DNA of 64,000 nucleotides, taken from positions 57,706 to 121,705 of the forward strand of contig JAOCPU010000075.1 in the NCBI GenBank assembly GCA_035772785.1, in the 5' to 3' direction. Below the pieces are notes generated by a model. That model saw only the letters and a list, made by a program, of their open reading frames with translations. It was not told where the DNA came from and ran no database searches. Shown piece after piece: positions 1 through 12,295 of this stretch. Position 1 is the first letter of the stretch. Each line of letters begins with the position of its first letter. Origin of the DNA: Phlebiopsis flavidoalba. Lineage: Eukaryota > Basidiomycota > Agaricomycetes > Polyporales > Phanerochaetaceae. The translations under genes and the position numbers were made by a program.

Positions 1-1660
1 CCTGATAATATCTGCTGCAGATACGCTCATTTTGTTGTGGTGTACGAATGACCCTCTCGGGGCTCTCGAAGCGGGCTTGTTTCCCTGGTAGCATGGTAGT
101 AGGTGGCGCTCGCGTACCCTTTCACCACCGTCGTGTGCTCACGATCACGCAGTCTCTCAATGTGGTATCCAAAGCACAAGCTTCTACTTTCGGCAAGCTA
201 TGTTCTGGGGAGGCGCAACCATCGCGTGGTGAGCCCCATACGTCAGGTTGACGCCGATAGCATTTCACTCATTATTCTAAGGCGCCTTCTCCGGCATTCT
301 CGCTTTATTTATATCCTTCCTCTCTGGTACGGATGGAATGCTTGGGGTGGTCGTGGATATTTGTGAGTATTCAATCTTCTCATCTTGAACAATCCTGATA
401 TAGAGCAGTCTGCAGGATCATTGAAGACATTGTCACAGTCATCGTCGGGTTCACTGGACTTTTTGAGTGAGACTGCAAATTTTATTTCTTCGGCAAGAGT
501 GGTCATTGAGCCTCGTGTAGTCTTGGTTGATGAAACATCCACTGCACAAGCGATTTCTCTCGCAGGAGGAAACGGGAATACATCATGTGGACACTAGAGT
601 GGGCCTTGCATTTCAATATCTTGCGTCGCTTAACATGGGTTTAGAATACGACAGCATCAATAGTTGGCGAAGACGAAAGCTTCCAATCCAATGGACGCCA
701 CATCCGTGCGGCTCTGACCCGACTGGCAGGGTAAGCGGTATGTCATATCCAGCTCAATACCCAAATATATTGTTCGCCTTGATTGTCGCAGCGACTGTAA
801 TTCTAGTGGATTTGCCTTTTCATGTTCTCTGGGACGCGCCGTCCCGTGAGAATTATCAATTTGGGGACAACACTATCAGCGTGTGCTCAATCACGGCTTT
901 TTTAGGTATTCCGGAATTATTCCTGTTCTATCTTGCCCTGTGAGTTCCTTCATCCGACGCGGACACGCTCATCGTGAAGGTGGAACAAGATCTTTTCTCT
1001 CCCCCAGGAGTTCTACGGACTAGTTTCTATCACTCAACGGGTCTAGATTGATCGTTTTCGTGCCTCAGCGTTCCGCCACAATGCATTGGGTGTTCTAACA
1101 GATTTGTGGATTCCCATCAGTAGCGGGGTCAGCCAACTTTATATCAGTTACCCTCCGTACGGCTTTTGCCAGTACGCTCGCTCTTCGGTACATGCCACAC
1201 TGATGTGGATCTGGACGCGTTCGGACCCAGCCATTAGTTGGTACACTCTTCTCCATGGAGGTGTCCGACACCGTAATCAGGCTACTGCTCCACTTTCATC
1301 GCTGGCGGGACTCAGCTGATGTGACTTGGTAGGAATTTGGGAATACCAAATCTCGAACGTGACCTTTTGCTGTAGAAGTACGTATTGGGACCATCTTCTT
1401 AGCGTAAAACGGGTGGACGTTAGTGGTATGTTTCCTAGCCTACCCGAGCTGGTTGGCCGTATACCCAGATGACAGTCCCTGAGCAGCCACTCAGGGCTTA
1501 TTCTTTAACACAGGATTTCAAAACCAATGAACATCTAGGCCAATACAAACGTTGGGATGGCAAAATCGTCCGGATAAACGATCGCGTTCGGTAACAACCG
1601 GCATGGATGTACATTCTTTTTGGGCAAAACATCGCAACGTACTTAAGCATAATCACATCA
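1..1660 (+). pseudogene. Degenerate Dal5/allantoate-permease-like MFS transporter, copy A (5' end outside window)
   Basis: Translation in shifting frames follows a Dal5-family (anion:cation symporter) MFS permease from about the fourth membrane segment to near the C-terminus. In order one can read an LGALEAGLFPG-like segment (about 50-95), SLSMWYPKHKL (about 155-185), a SGTDG-M-GWSWIF segment (about 325-360), an endpoint resembling FLSQEE-Y-W (about 545-600), a VSQLY-PPY segment (about 1120-1160) and an AGQYKR-like piece (about 1540). The same blocks occur in the same order in the copies at 4416-7204 and 14845-17500. Frames change many times, stops lie inside conserved blocks, and several loops are unrecognisable, so this is the most damaged copy. 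The start lies left of the window. No function is expected unless the breaks are sequencing errors. Confidence 0.7.
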
Positions 1661-1714
1661 TTAGCCATGCTGACCTAGCGTCTATTCGCTAGTCAGAGAA
1701 AATGACGCCGCGAT

Positions 1715-2795
1715 TACATTTTAAGAATATTATACTAGTACCCTCGTTTCTTAATATATAATTCTGTCATCAATTGTGAATTTTTGAATAAGTTTGAACC
1801 TATTAAATGAAACATTATACATTCACTTATCTTAGTGTTTTTAATGTAGCCCCTTTGTCAAATGGCAATTATTTAAACATTCCGCCTCTATTTTTATTCA
1901 CAGCTAACCCCAATATTTCAGTATGCCGCCCTTTCAATTCATAAATCTCATTATCCTAATTCTCTTCCAACTATGCAATCTCCCTATAGCAACATTGTCA
2001 TATAAGTGTCCAGTAATCATGATATTTGTCAATCCTATTGATGTATCCTTTTTGTAAGTCTATGATCTGATCATATATAACGTATGCTGAATCTGTTTCT
2101 GGTTAATTCTTTTATCATCACACATTTATATCCGCTAATATACCTCGGTTTCTTATTACATTTTATTTTGTCCTATCAATATTAAATGGAATTATTCTAT
2201 TTCATTGGTTCATCCAATCATATACAATACTGTGCTCTATATGATAGTTTCACACCATATGTACGATTGGCCCTCTGATTAGTGGATTATTGAAATTTGT
2301 ATCTTGGGATGTTAACTGTTTTTTTTTTCTGTATTTGTATTGTGAGTCCTAATATTCGTAATTTTTCAAATTTTGTTTGTCTTGCCCATATCTATGTTTT
2401 GCACTCTCAAATAAAGCTATTTATTAGATTTTTTAATAACGTGTGCAATTTCATTCGTATTCCAGAAATTGGCTATGCGGACGTATATTTTTCCACATTT
2501 TTAATTATCCTTCTAATTTCTACTAATTTCAAAATATATTATCACATATATCGAGCATATGTATTCTTCATAGCTCTGCTTCGCTTAATTATCTTACGCT
2601 TTATACATTAATTGTTAGATTTTATGATAATATCTTAATATTGTGATCTTATAATTGAATTTTTTGTTTCGGTAATTTTACATTATTATACTCATATTCA
2701 TGTTCATGGGTGTTTTAACATTGTATCACATTCATAAATTCCCAATACATGAATATTTCCATCTTGCTGTTTCCCATTCTTTAATCATTATACTT
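1715..2795. other. AT-rich island without recognisable genes
   Basis: Base composition changes abruptly to roughly three quarters A+T by eye, with many T and A runs and pyrimidine-rich stretches, whereas flanking DNA is near 50% GC. A 104-codon open frame at 2297-2611 is rich in Phe, Ile, Leu and Tyr, as chance frames in such DNA are, and matches no family I know. Possible sources are an inserted organellar fragment, repeat decay or a recombination-poor island; nothing here decides between them. Confidence 0.6.
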
Positions 2796-2822
2796 TATCC
2801 CCAGGCAGCTTGGTTTTTTCGT

Positions 2823-2841
2823 CACCCCCCTCCCCCCCTCC

Positions 2842-2876
<35 letters not shown>

Positions 2877-2883
2877 CCCCCCC
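2823..2883. repeat. Poly-C tract (31 uninterrupted C plus C-rich flanks)
   Basis: The tract is almost pure C with a few T interruptions; the longest uninterrupted run is 2843-2873. It sits exactly at the right edge of the AT-rich island. Runs this long are unstable and error-prone in assemblies. Confidence 0.9.
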
Positions 2884-4058
2884 ATCCAAAGCAACAGCGG
2901 CTATCGCTCATGGCCCGGGTTCTCTGCAGATTCTGTCGAGCGTATGTTCATAAGCGTTGGTATTGTCCTGTATCCTAGCGTTTCCAAGTCATCATGTTTA
3001 CCAGGCATATCAAGTCGCAAGACGCGACGACAAGCTACCTGCGCGAGCAGAGAGGCGACAGGATTGGGTGGTTGTATACTGCCACGCAGCAATTGCTGAG
3101 ACCTTGGGCGACAAAAGCTGTGGAATTTTCAGAGTTATACCCTGTGAATTTGAGCGAAGCGAATCTACAAATATATTTATTACGAAAACCATAGGCTTTG
3201 AAACAATTCACGAATGAAAAGAGTAGCCCTCTACGTATTCTTCAAACACCTTTCCAATTTGTCCCTCGTTTTCGACAAAGATAAGTCGAATTTGTTGCCT
3301 CTTCAATTTGACTCATCGGACCTGTACGCTGATACCTACTATGCATTGTCTCTTAAGCTTTCGAAGGCCGCATCTGATGCGCTCCCGCACTAACCAGAGT
3401 GTGGCTGTCAATCTCGGAGTTTTTCATGCGCCTCTTCCCGGGCCACCTCTAAGGGACGGCGTGTCCCGGGCACTGGCAAGCTCATAACGCTTCGTGTTTA
3501 ATGATCTTCGACAGAGTTTTGATACGCTTCGATCAAGTCTAGAAACTAACCCTATTGCTATCAGGTGTCATGCGCTGCTCTGTCCCCCGGGTGACGCCCA
3601 TCCCTTCATGCGGAGTGATTCCAATCGCCAAGGGCCAGCTCGCCAAATTTCCACGGGCACATCTGGGGCATATTTGTGTTTCTTGTTCCGCTGGCCAGAG
3701 GGGCATTAAACGGAGCATAAGTCAGGCACTCTATATGATGCTGATAATACGATACACACTGTTAGCCAGCAAACCCACATTCCAGAGGTCCGATGGCGAC
3801 TTTAGCTCACGTTGATGGACGGTGAGTGGGGCTTGGAAACATCCCAATTTTTGTAGACTGTTCTACTTATCTCCATCCGGAATTTCCACAGCGCGTTTGA
3901 ATATACCACCAAGAATTTGACTGTTCTCACTATGAGCCTAAGATGCGTACCGATGGTATTGGATTGCATGAGAAGCTCATGAATTAACGCCACCAACGAC
4001 TTTATCAATCTAGGCAGTGGCTTGTCAAAACATCGCCATTGTTCGCCATCGTTCTATT
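2884..4058. other. No gene recognised
   Basis: Only short open frames on both strands with no family signature. The 15-bp near-palindrome GCGCATCTGATGCGC of 7346-7360 has a close match at 3367-3380, and loosely similar sequence follows both. Each lies downstream of a broken MFS copy, which hints that the two MFS remnants were duplicated together with downstream DNA. Confidence 0.4.
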
Positions 4059-4119
4059 CCCCCCCCCCCCCCCCCCCCCCCCCCTTGTTGGGGGATTGGG
4101 GGTGGGGGGGGGGGGGGGG
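4059..4119. repeat. C-run/G-run fold-back
   Basis: A run of 26 C (4059-4084) is followed after five bases by G-rich sequence ending in a 16-G run (4104-4119). The two arms can pair as a long hairpin, and the G arm could form a quadruplex. It may also be a read or assembly artefact. Confidence 0.85.
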
Positions 4120-4415
4120 TGGATGAGCCCTGCGCTCCTCGTGAAACTTCTCGGCACTCCATCAATGCCGTTTCAGAATCGGGCAAGGGCTTAAGGATGT
4201 CTACCCGTGTTTGGCGTTCGAAAAGCTGGAGTTCTCGCACACAAGTTGAGCCCCTGTACTCCACGGGTGGACAGGTCATGTGTACAGCCGTACACACCAA
4301 AGCCAATCTCCCACGTCAAAACTCTTTATATTTGCCAGTCGGTGCGATGTGAAGTCTCGCTTTTGCTTGCCCTTTCGCGACGAGCGGATCTCGACCTCCG
4401 ACATGATTGTAGAGA

Positions 4416-7204
4416 ATGGCAACGTCTACGCTCCGCGGCAGCACGAAGGAATCCCTTCCGCCTCGAGAAAGTCTACCCGAGAAAGAGGACAGCTACCAAC
4501 ATAGAGCGAGCTGGAGGAATATCGACCTCGAATTGACAACCAGCTCATCTGAAAAGGTCGGGACGACTCTGCGGCATGTGAAACGCGCCGCCTCAATTGT
4601 CGGACGCCGAGCTCGCACGACTTTATACCGCAAAATCGATTTTCGTCTGCTACACGATGATCATTGCGATGCAGGTTTGCTCATACCTTGATAGAGGTAT
4701 GTAGGTACCATCTTCCTACATGAACGACAATCTAATCCCTCCTGTCTAGGAGCCCAGGAAAACATTGGTAGAAGATTCTTCTAGACGCCTACCATGCGCT
4801 TCGCCTCAATGACATCTTCAGGCAATGCGAAACTTCAAGTCTGACAACACAGCTAAACCTCACTGGCAAACAAGTACAACAATGCAATTGTTGTATAGTC
4901 TTTTCGCACACATAACTCTCAATCATCATATCTGATAGAACTATTCAAGGCGTTATATGACTCGTGGTACGAAATGCTGTGGGCCCATTCTTGTAGCATG
5001 CCGCACTAATACTGATCACCAGCGGAGTAGCCGTACATCATATTCGAGGAATTCCTCCCGCGGGGTAAGGCCCCAATGCGATACCATTATTGACGCGCAT
5101 TGTAAGCGGTACTGACATGCACGAGTCTGGTGATGAAGAAACTGCGCCCGTCTCGGTGAGCAAGACTCATTTAATTTGGTATATAGCTCACAGACACGCT
5201 ACAGCTGGCTGCCGTCGCTCGTGTAAGCCATCATCGCGCTCTTTCACGTTTCCAATCTTACGACATCTGTAGATGCTATGGGGGTAGCCATGTTGGAGAC
5301 TTCCCCCTTCTCGTGCCTCGTAACTTAGCTCACATGGAACTAGGTCTCTCATGGGCCTTGATCAAAACGTATGAGACTACACAAACTGGTGTTATGCTTG
5401 ACCTGACGCTCGCGATAGGTATCCGCAGCTCATAGGACTTAGGATCACAATGGGCGGACTTGAGGCGGGATTGTTTACCTGCGCGGCTTGTAGTGAGTAA
5501 ACAAGCGTGTCATGCTTCCCAACAGCTCTGACCACATTACAGTCTCTCCATGTGGTATCCGAAGCACAAGCTCTACTATCGAATGGCCCTCTATTGGGGT
5601 GGTTCGACTATTGCAGGTGCGCTGCTATTATTGTATAGCAGCAAATATGCGCGTAACGCAAATCTCATGCAGGGGCGTTTTCCGGAATCCTGGCATTTGG
5701 AATCTCCTTCATGTCTGGCACAGACGGAAAGCTGGGATGGTCGTGGATATTCGTGAGTTCTGCGGTAGTTGTTGACAAGTCGAGCGCATTAATGTTTTCA
5801 TTAGATTATCGAAGGCATCATCACGATTGTGGTCGGATTCATCGCCTTATTTGGCGAGTCTACTCCCAGTTGTTCCTGACGCTATTAGTCTTAACGTTCC
5901 CGTTTTGTAGTTCTGGTCGATTCTCCAGAGACCGCCAATTTATCAGTATAAGGGAACGAGAGTACATCTCGTGGAAGCAGAGTGAGCCACTCCCGACTAA
6001 AATTCCTATTTGCTCTCATGTAAAGCAGAGTATGAGGTTTCTTCTGTGGGCGAGGATCAGTCATTTAAATGGAGCCATCTTCGTAGCGGGCACTGTCAGA
6101 TTGGCAGGTACGTCTTCCTTGCAGGCTTCCCCATGGACTCCTCTCACATCGATAATGCTAGATATACTCAAACGGGATACTCTTTACATCTGTCATTGCA
6201 CCGCGTGCGTGGCTTTGAATTGCATTCGTGCAGACTCTGACTCATCTATTTTCTCTCTATAGTATATGGCATATCATTCTTCTTACCGTGAGTCTCTCCA
6301 TGTCTCGCTTGTTCAACCTGCTGACGTCCCTCCCAAGGACCATCATATAACAAGTCAGATTTGTTATTGTAATGTGTCGATCACAAACTGACGGCTTTTT
6401 CTAGTTCGGTTTCTCTCCGGCCGCGAGCCAACTCTTGTCTGTGCCGCCCTACGTCTTTGCCAGTATGATGGTACATTGTCTCTGCGCGCAGGTGGGGCTG
6501 ACCTTTTTTGCGTAGCCATTGTCGGAGTGATTTTTGCGGAAATCTCCGATCGCAAGAAACTGCGCTCGACCCAAAAAAAAAAAAGCCTTTGTTCTGCTCG
6601 GCCAGGCCATGTGTCTCTTAGGGTTTGGCATCCAAATTTCGAACGCACCCCGTCGGTGTCAAGTATTTCGGACATTCTTCTGTGTTGCGGGGTCCTACGG
6701 AATGTTTTCCCAGTCTTCCCAGCTGGTGAGTAGTGCATAGTTTACACAGCAGCGTTGCTTTTTTTCAATATTCCGACAGGATATCTAACAACACCATGGG
6801 GCAATATAAACGCGGGATGGCTATCATGATGAAACACCTCGTTCGGCAACACCTCAGGGGGTATGTGTTGCATCTTGATCTGTTATATAGCTGCTAACTG
6901 AAGTAACCAGCCATCGTCACCTCACTTTTCCGCGGTCAAGACGCTCCGAGATATATTTCTAGGAAGTAAGTGCCTTTAAGACTACCCTTTCACGCGAATT
7001 AAGGTCGCGCGTAGATGGCCTTGAGCTTGGCTTCACGAGTTTTGGGGTCTTTGTTCTCGCCTTCCAGGTGTTGATGTATCGGGGGATAAACTCCAAGAGG
7101 GATAAAATTATGAAGGAACGAGAGGAAAAGAGGGAGGTATATACTGCCGAAGAACTGAGGCCAGATGGGCGATAAGTCTCCGACCTTCAGATACAACCTT
7201 TTGA
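4416..7204 (+). pseudogene. Dal5/allantoate-permease-like MFS transporter, copy B, frame-disrupted
   Basis: The start ATG at 4416 opens a Ser/Glu-rich cytosolic N-terminus leading into LYRKIDFRLL (about 4625-4655) and a SYLDRG-type end of membrane segment 1. Later blocks are an NAKLQ-LT--LNLTGK stretch (about 4820-4875), SLSMWYPKHKLYYRMALYWG (about 5540-5600), SGTDGKLGWSWIF (about 5712-5755), a DSPETANF stretch (about 5910-5950), a PPYVFAS-type segment (about 6445), SDRKKLRS (about 6545) and the C-terminal DKSPTFRY (about 7170-7195). Dropping one A near 7195 gives RYTF and a stop at 7202-7204, matching the end of the copy at 14845-17500. Introns look spliceable, but many one-base shifts and a 12-A run (6572-6583) interrupt the frame. 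Conservation of loops between breaks is good, so this could be a working gene with a poor consensus. Likely role if intact: plasma-membrane uptake of small organic anions or ureides. Confidence 0.65.
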
Positions 7205-9375
7205 GATTCGGGAGAGAATTGTCGATGTAGGCGCAGGGGATACTCATGTACAACTTCAAGATGTGATCATTTTGTCATTTCATGTCGTAAATGGTTTACA
7301 GATTTTGATCCCGCTCTCAATGAGCCGGCATTTGGTACTGCCGGGCGCATCTGATGCGCCTACGGCAAACGCCGAATGTGGCGCGCGGCGCAGACTTTTT
7401 TCGGGGATGTTCTCACGGCGGTTGTCAAGCGCAGTAAGGGCAAGCGCGCCTTGCCAACCTGCTAATTACTCTGTGATGGCCGTCCGTGGCACAAATCGAG
7501 CAAGATAACGTCCGAATGCTCAGGGAACGCCTTGGTATGAAGACTTTCCATGCATTTTACGGCAAGGATTGAGAGGACTCACGCTGCCGTGTCGCCAAAA
7601 TTGCATAGTGTCTGTGTTACGAAACGCACCGGCAAGGACGTCTTGTTTCTAGCCGATGACGGGCAGGGTGACTATACGCGGTTTGCACCCGCAACGAAAG
7701 GGTGCGAGACACAGCCAAAGAATTACCCGAGAAATATCCACGTTGTATGGGATCGCGGGAGGTGCGTCGATGGAATCTTTCCTCTTACAACTTCCAAGGG
7801 CGTCCAGACTGAGGTTCATCGACAGCCCTGACGCATCAATGAAAGAAAATTGAGAAGACTCGTTATTGGGCTTGTGCAAGCGCTCTCAATGATGATCCCG
7901 ACCAAAAAGTAATCAAGCCATGCCGACACGGAGCTTTTGGTAAGTCCTTATCACCTCTGGGCTGCCATTGCGGCACGAAAAGGACGTCACGGCCGAAACG
8001 TTGCTGTTATGACATAGAAGCTTAGGAAGACGATACAGAATCTTTCGAGAAGCACGAAGCTTTCTTCTTTTCACTCACCAACTCTTTACAATGCGATACG
8101 CAATGAGCCAGGGGTGGGTTCGCGAAGAGGGTACGTAGCATGCGCATTCCCGCGATACGCTGAATGACAGCTTTGTCATTGCAGACCTGGGCATCCGTCC
8201 GTCATTACACGGATAATCAGTAGCTTCACCTGTTGGGCAACTGTTTCTGTGCGTTGGATGTTTATCACGCCTCTCTAGTCTGTTTTCTGCATGACTGTCT
8301 CAGTGTTGTACCGGCCGCTCATTATTTCTGCTGATAGACAAACATGAAACAGACTTAAAGACGACGCCTCGAGGCTATGGGGGAAAAGGAAGGTTTTCAT
8401 GCTCTCCATCATTCGGCTTCGCCACGTTTCAAGCATCCATGCTCGAGCGGACAAACTCACAAGCGAGTCCCAGGCGTAACCAATAATACAAGTCTTCTTG
8501 GCCCAGGGTTAGAGCTCTCTGCCTGCTGCTAGCGTATTTACGCCTTGCGTCTGGTCTGACGACCACAGTCGAGCTGCCTTCTGGGCCGGACCGACGGTTT
8601 TAGAGCATTCCGGTGCCTTGCGCCTCCGCTGCGCTCGAAAATAGGCTCGGTTGTGAGGCGGGGATGACCAGACCCGATCCGTTGTGGGCGCGGCGGGAGC
8701 TCGAAATGAATCCTCCACGAACCCTATTTCTGGAGGCCGGACCCCGCCAAGGCGCGGAGGGTGTTCCTGATGAGGTAGCGGTTGGAATGGTGCGAAAAAT
8801 TCTGGTCGCGTTGCTCTCGCTGATGTCTCATTTTTTTCCAGGTTTTCTCGGCCATGCGGCGTGGGCGTGGGCTCCAGATGGACGTCGTAAGCCTGGCCAC
8901 CTCGCACCTGTGAGAGTCCTCCGCTCGAGTAGGGCCTCGTTTTTGACTTTTTGACAGGATCTGGACGCATTGCTGATTGCGCTTAAAGCTCAAGATTTGT
9001 TCGAAAACAACACTGAAACGCACTAGCGGTGTTGTCGTCCCCGCAATTGTCTCAAGTGGTCGGTGCGGGGCCCGTGGGTGATTCCCCCAGACGGGTAGCG
9101 GCAGGTGCCTGGCCGGGCCGCCAGGGCCCTCACGAGGCTCCGGCTGATGGCTGAAGAGGCGCCGGCTACCCCGCATTCAGTTGAGAGTGATCGCGCGCCT
9201 GCGGGGAAACGGGGAAAAGGAGCACATGCTCCCCCAGGCGATTCATTGGCCATCAGCCAGGACCGCCGCCCGGTACTTAAAGGTCCAGTCAGATGCTCGC
9301 CAGGCCGACGGACGAGATTGACTTCTCCCCATCCCTCTTCCTTGTTCCTCCGTCACCGCCCCGACAATTCCAGCT
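7205..9375. other. No gene recognised; GC-rich toward the transporter promoter
   Basis: 7205-8500 has short frames on both strands with no signature. The 15-base sequence at 7346-7360 is a perfect palindrome apart from its central base. From about 8510 the DNA becomes GC-rich; the 153-codon minus-strand frame 8509-8970 and overlapping plus-strand frames look like by-products of composition rather than genes. The last few hundred bases are the presumed promoter of the sugar transporter starting at 9376. Confidence 0.4.
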
Positions 9376-11520
9376 ATGGCGCGAACAGAGCCAGATTATG
9401 CCCCACAACGCCTTGACCGCTTTCAGAACATTCGCGTCTATTGTACGTCACTACGCCTTTTCCCACCGACGCGCACATCTTGCTGACGGCCTCCCCAGGG
9501 CTCGCGTTCATAGTCTACTGGGGAATCATTCTCTTTGGTTACGATACGTACGTCACTCTACCCCCACCATTGTCCCTATCAACGTCTAATCACACATTGA
9601 CCCCAAAGCGCATCGGTGGGGAGGCGTTGTCGCGCAGCCCTACTTCCAGCAACACTTTGGCTATGCGGGTAATACCCAAAAGGCCAACGACATCTCTTCC
9701 AACGTCGTCTCCGTGCTTCAAGCAGGCGCCTTCTTCGGAGCACTTGGTAGCGCGCCGATCAGCTCCTATCTTGGCCGCAAGTGGACCCTTTTCGCCTTCA
9801 GCTTACTCTTCGCTATTGGCGCGGTATGTCAGATACGCTCTCCCCGAAGTGCGTCGAGAATTGACAGGTCATCGTCAGGTATTGCAAACCATCGCTGGAG
9901 GCTCGCGAGGCATTGGCTACATCTATGGTGGACGTGTCGTCGCCGGTGTAGGCATTGGTGCGATCTCTGCAGTCGCACCGGCATTCGTTTCAGAGTGCTC
10001 CCCCAAGGAGGTTCGCGGCCGTATAACGCAAACGGGTCTCTTCCAAATCATGGTTGCAGCCGGTGTCATGTTGAGCTACTGGATTAATCGTGAGTTTCTA
10101 ATTCCATTCACTGTGTCCGCGTATCGCCAAGCGCGCGCCGCCCCGCTGATTGCGTAGAGGATGGCGCTAGAGTTCAGTCCCGTCGCCGTATTTGCGGCGG
10201 ACCTTGACCGGGTGTGCTCGTGGCTTTCCCATGCGGCGTTCCCAGCCACTTTTGGACTCAAAGAGAGCCTGGTTCAAACTTCCCTTTTGTTTCTCGCCCA
10301 GTGGTTAGAGTTTCATGTTAAAACTTTTCATTGACAGTTGGCATCTCCTTGCATATCAAGTCGGGCTTCAGCGTTTGGGCGCATCCCTCTTGGCATGCAA
10401 CTCGTTCCGGCCGGTATCATGGCGCTCGGTCTCCTCACGGTCAAAGAAAGCCCGCGATGGCTTGCGACACAGGGGACGCGATGAGCAGGAGGGCCATTCG
10501 GACGCTCGCGTACCTCCGCCGTCTTCCAACGGATCACAATGGTAACTACCACGAGGCCGTCCTCCACGAGTACGCGGAGATCGAGGCCGCGATCAAGGAG
10601 GAGCGCGCTGCGAGGCAGGGTCTGGGCCTCAAGGAGGCGTTTCCTCGGAAAGGGCAACTGGATTCGCTTCGTCATTGCGATCGTGATCTTTATGTTCCAG
10701 CAATGGTGTGGACAGAATAGTGTCAACTACTACGCCCCTCAGATTTTCCAGTCGGTGCGTGATCTGGTGTATAGTACGGACGAGAAGCGCTGACGTCGGC
10801 CCCGCAGATCGGATATTCTGGCACGTCAAACTCGCTCCTCGCATCAGGCGTTTACGGCATCGTCAAGCTCGTCGCGACGTCAATCTTTGTGTTCTTCCTC
10901 GTCGAATCGCTTGGACGAAAATTGTCCTTGCTCATCTCCGCGCTGGGCATGGGCACGCTGTTCTTCATCATCGGCGCGCTCTTGAAGACATTCCCTCCTC
11001 ACGTCGCAGTGGGCCAGCAGCCTCCGCCAGCGTCCAAGGCCATGGCCGCGATGCTTTACATCTACGTATGCTTCTACTCGATGGGCTGGGGCCCGCTGCC
11101 GTGGGTGTACGTCTCGGACATCTTCCCGACGCGCACGCGTCACTTTGGTCTCGCAACGGCCAGCGCCTCGCAGTGGTTCTTCAACTTCATCGTCAGCAAG
11201 TGGAACGCCGCGCGATCAAGACTGCGCTCGGATACAAGATGTTCTTCATGTTCGCGACGATCAACATTGGTGGTATGGCCATCTTCTCGCTGTAAGTCTC
11301 GATGCTCCTGGTTCCCCCCGTGCGTCTGCTCATTCAATCGACGCACAGGCTCATCCCTGAGACCAAGGGCCGCTCTCTCGAGGAGGATGGACGTCATCTT
11401 TGGATCCGTCCAGGCTGACAAGCGGCGTGCCGACACATCGAGCAGGAGCAGCGACAGATTGCGCATGCTCAGCAGCCCATCGACGAGGGCTCCGTCCGCA
11501 GTGAGATGGAGAAGGTCTAA
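9376..11520 (+). CDS. MFS sugar transporter (hexose/quinate-permease type)
   Basis: Major facilitator of the sugar porter family, a 12-helix plasma-membrane carrier importing hexoses or quinate-like compounds. The ATG at 9376 begins a short cytosolic tail; the first intron (9443-9498) has GTACGT and CCCCAG ends and returns to FIVYWGIILFGYDT in helix 1. Family marks follow in order: LGRKWT (about 9770), RVVAGVGIGAISAVAPAF-SE (about 9940-9995), PKEVRGRIT (about 10000-10030), VKESPRWL (about 10440), a QQWCGQNSVNYYAPQIF helix 7 block (about 10700-10755), VESLGRK (about 10900) and PETKGRSLEEMDVIFGS (about 11357-11410). The stop is at 11518-11520. Length is close to the usual 520-560 residues. Frame breaks occur in G runs near 9616, 10370 and 10470 and inside PETKGRSLEEMD, where deleting or adding one base restores the consensus. 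The intron at about 10088-10336 is long for this genome. Substrate cannot be told from the sequence. Confidence 0.92.
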
Positions 11521-12295
11521 GCACTCCTCCACGAACCTTTGACGTCTGTACAAGTACTTTACGCCATGCCCTTTACTACAGAAATACGCTAGTATTGGCT
11601 CATGATTGTTCTTCGGTTACGATTCTTCACGTACGCATGCTCGTTGTTGTATTATACCTTGCATTTGGATTTTCTTCGCATACACGAAGCCTCAGTGTCT
11701 GGCCTGCGAGTGACGACCCTGATCAAACTCCAAGGTTGCTGTGCAGTGGTGACGCCACCCCCCTTATCGGAGGAGCTTCGCGGGACGTTTTGTCTTAATG
11801 AAATGTCTCAAAAATCAAACCACTGGTGTATAAATCAATTTTCTCACGGATACAATCTTTCTAGTGGTCAGCCGCCGCCGACGTGAACGCAGAGCAAGGC
11901 TTGTTGAGAATCTTATCCCACAAATGAAATCACTCAAGGGGAGAAATTATTGATATTTCAGCCGGACTTCGCACGTAATGCGAGGCCATCCTTGTAGTGA
12001 GGTAAAGCGAATAAATGCAAGAATAAAGCGCGACGAATGAGCTAAGACAAGGATAATCGCTGACAAGCTTGAGTCAAGAAAATGCAACGCACTGCATGCG
12101 ATGACATACGAGACTCTGTTTAGCGAGTTGAGTCTTGTCGCAGCCGAGGATTTGTCCTTGTCTTTGGTAGAGAGGGAGGCGACAGGTACCAGGAAGTTTT
12201 TTCGGAGGCCGGACGGGCACGGGGGCGCGACTACGCGGTACGGGGGGCTCCGTTTCGGAGGAGGAGTAGCAGCGACGTGGCTACCAGCTGCTCCC
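11521..12295. other. Intergenic between convergent genes
   Basis: The stretch separates the plus-strand sugar transporter from the minus-strand nucleotidyltransferase-like gene, so it should hold both 3' ends. Only short unrecognisable open frames are present. Confidence 0.5.

Noticed and set aside
2297..2611. Hydrophobic 104-codon ORF in the AT-rich island, possible mitochondrial gene
   Set aside because: Residue mix is what AT-rich DNA gives by chance; no cytochrome or NADH dehydrogenase motif seen.
8509..8970. 153-codon minus-strand ORF in GC-rich DNA
   Set aside because: Overlapping long frames on both strands at the same place indicate stop-poor composition; no family signature.
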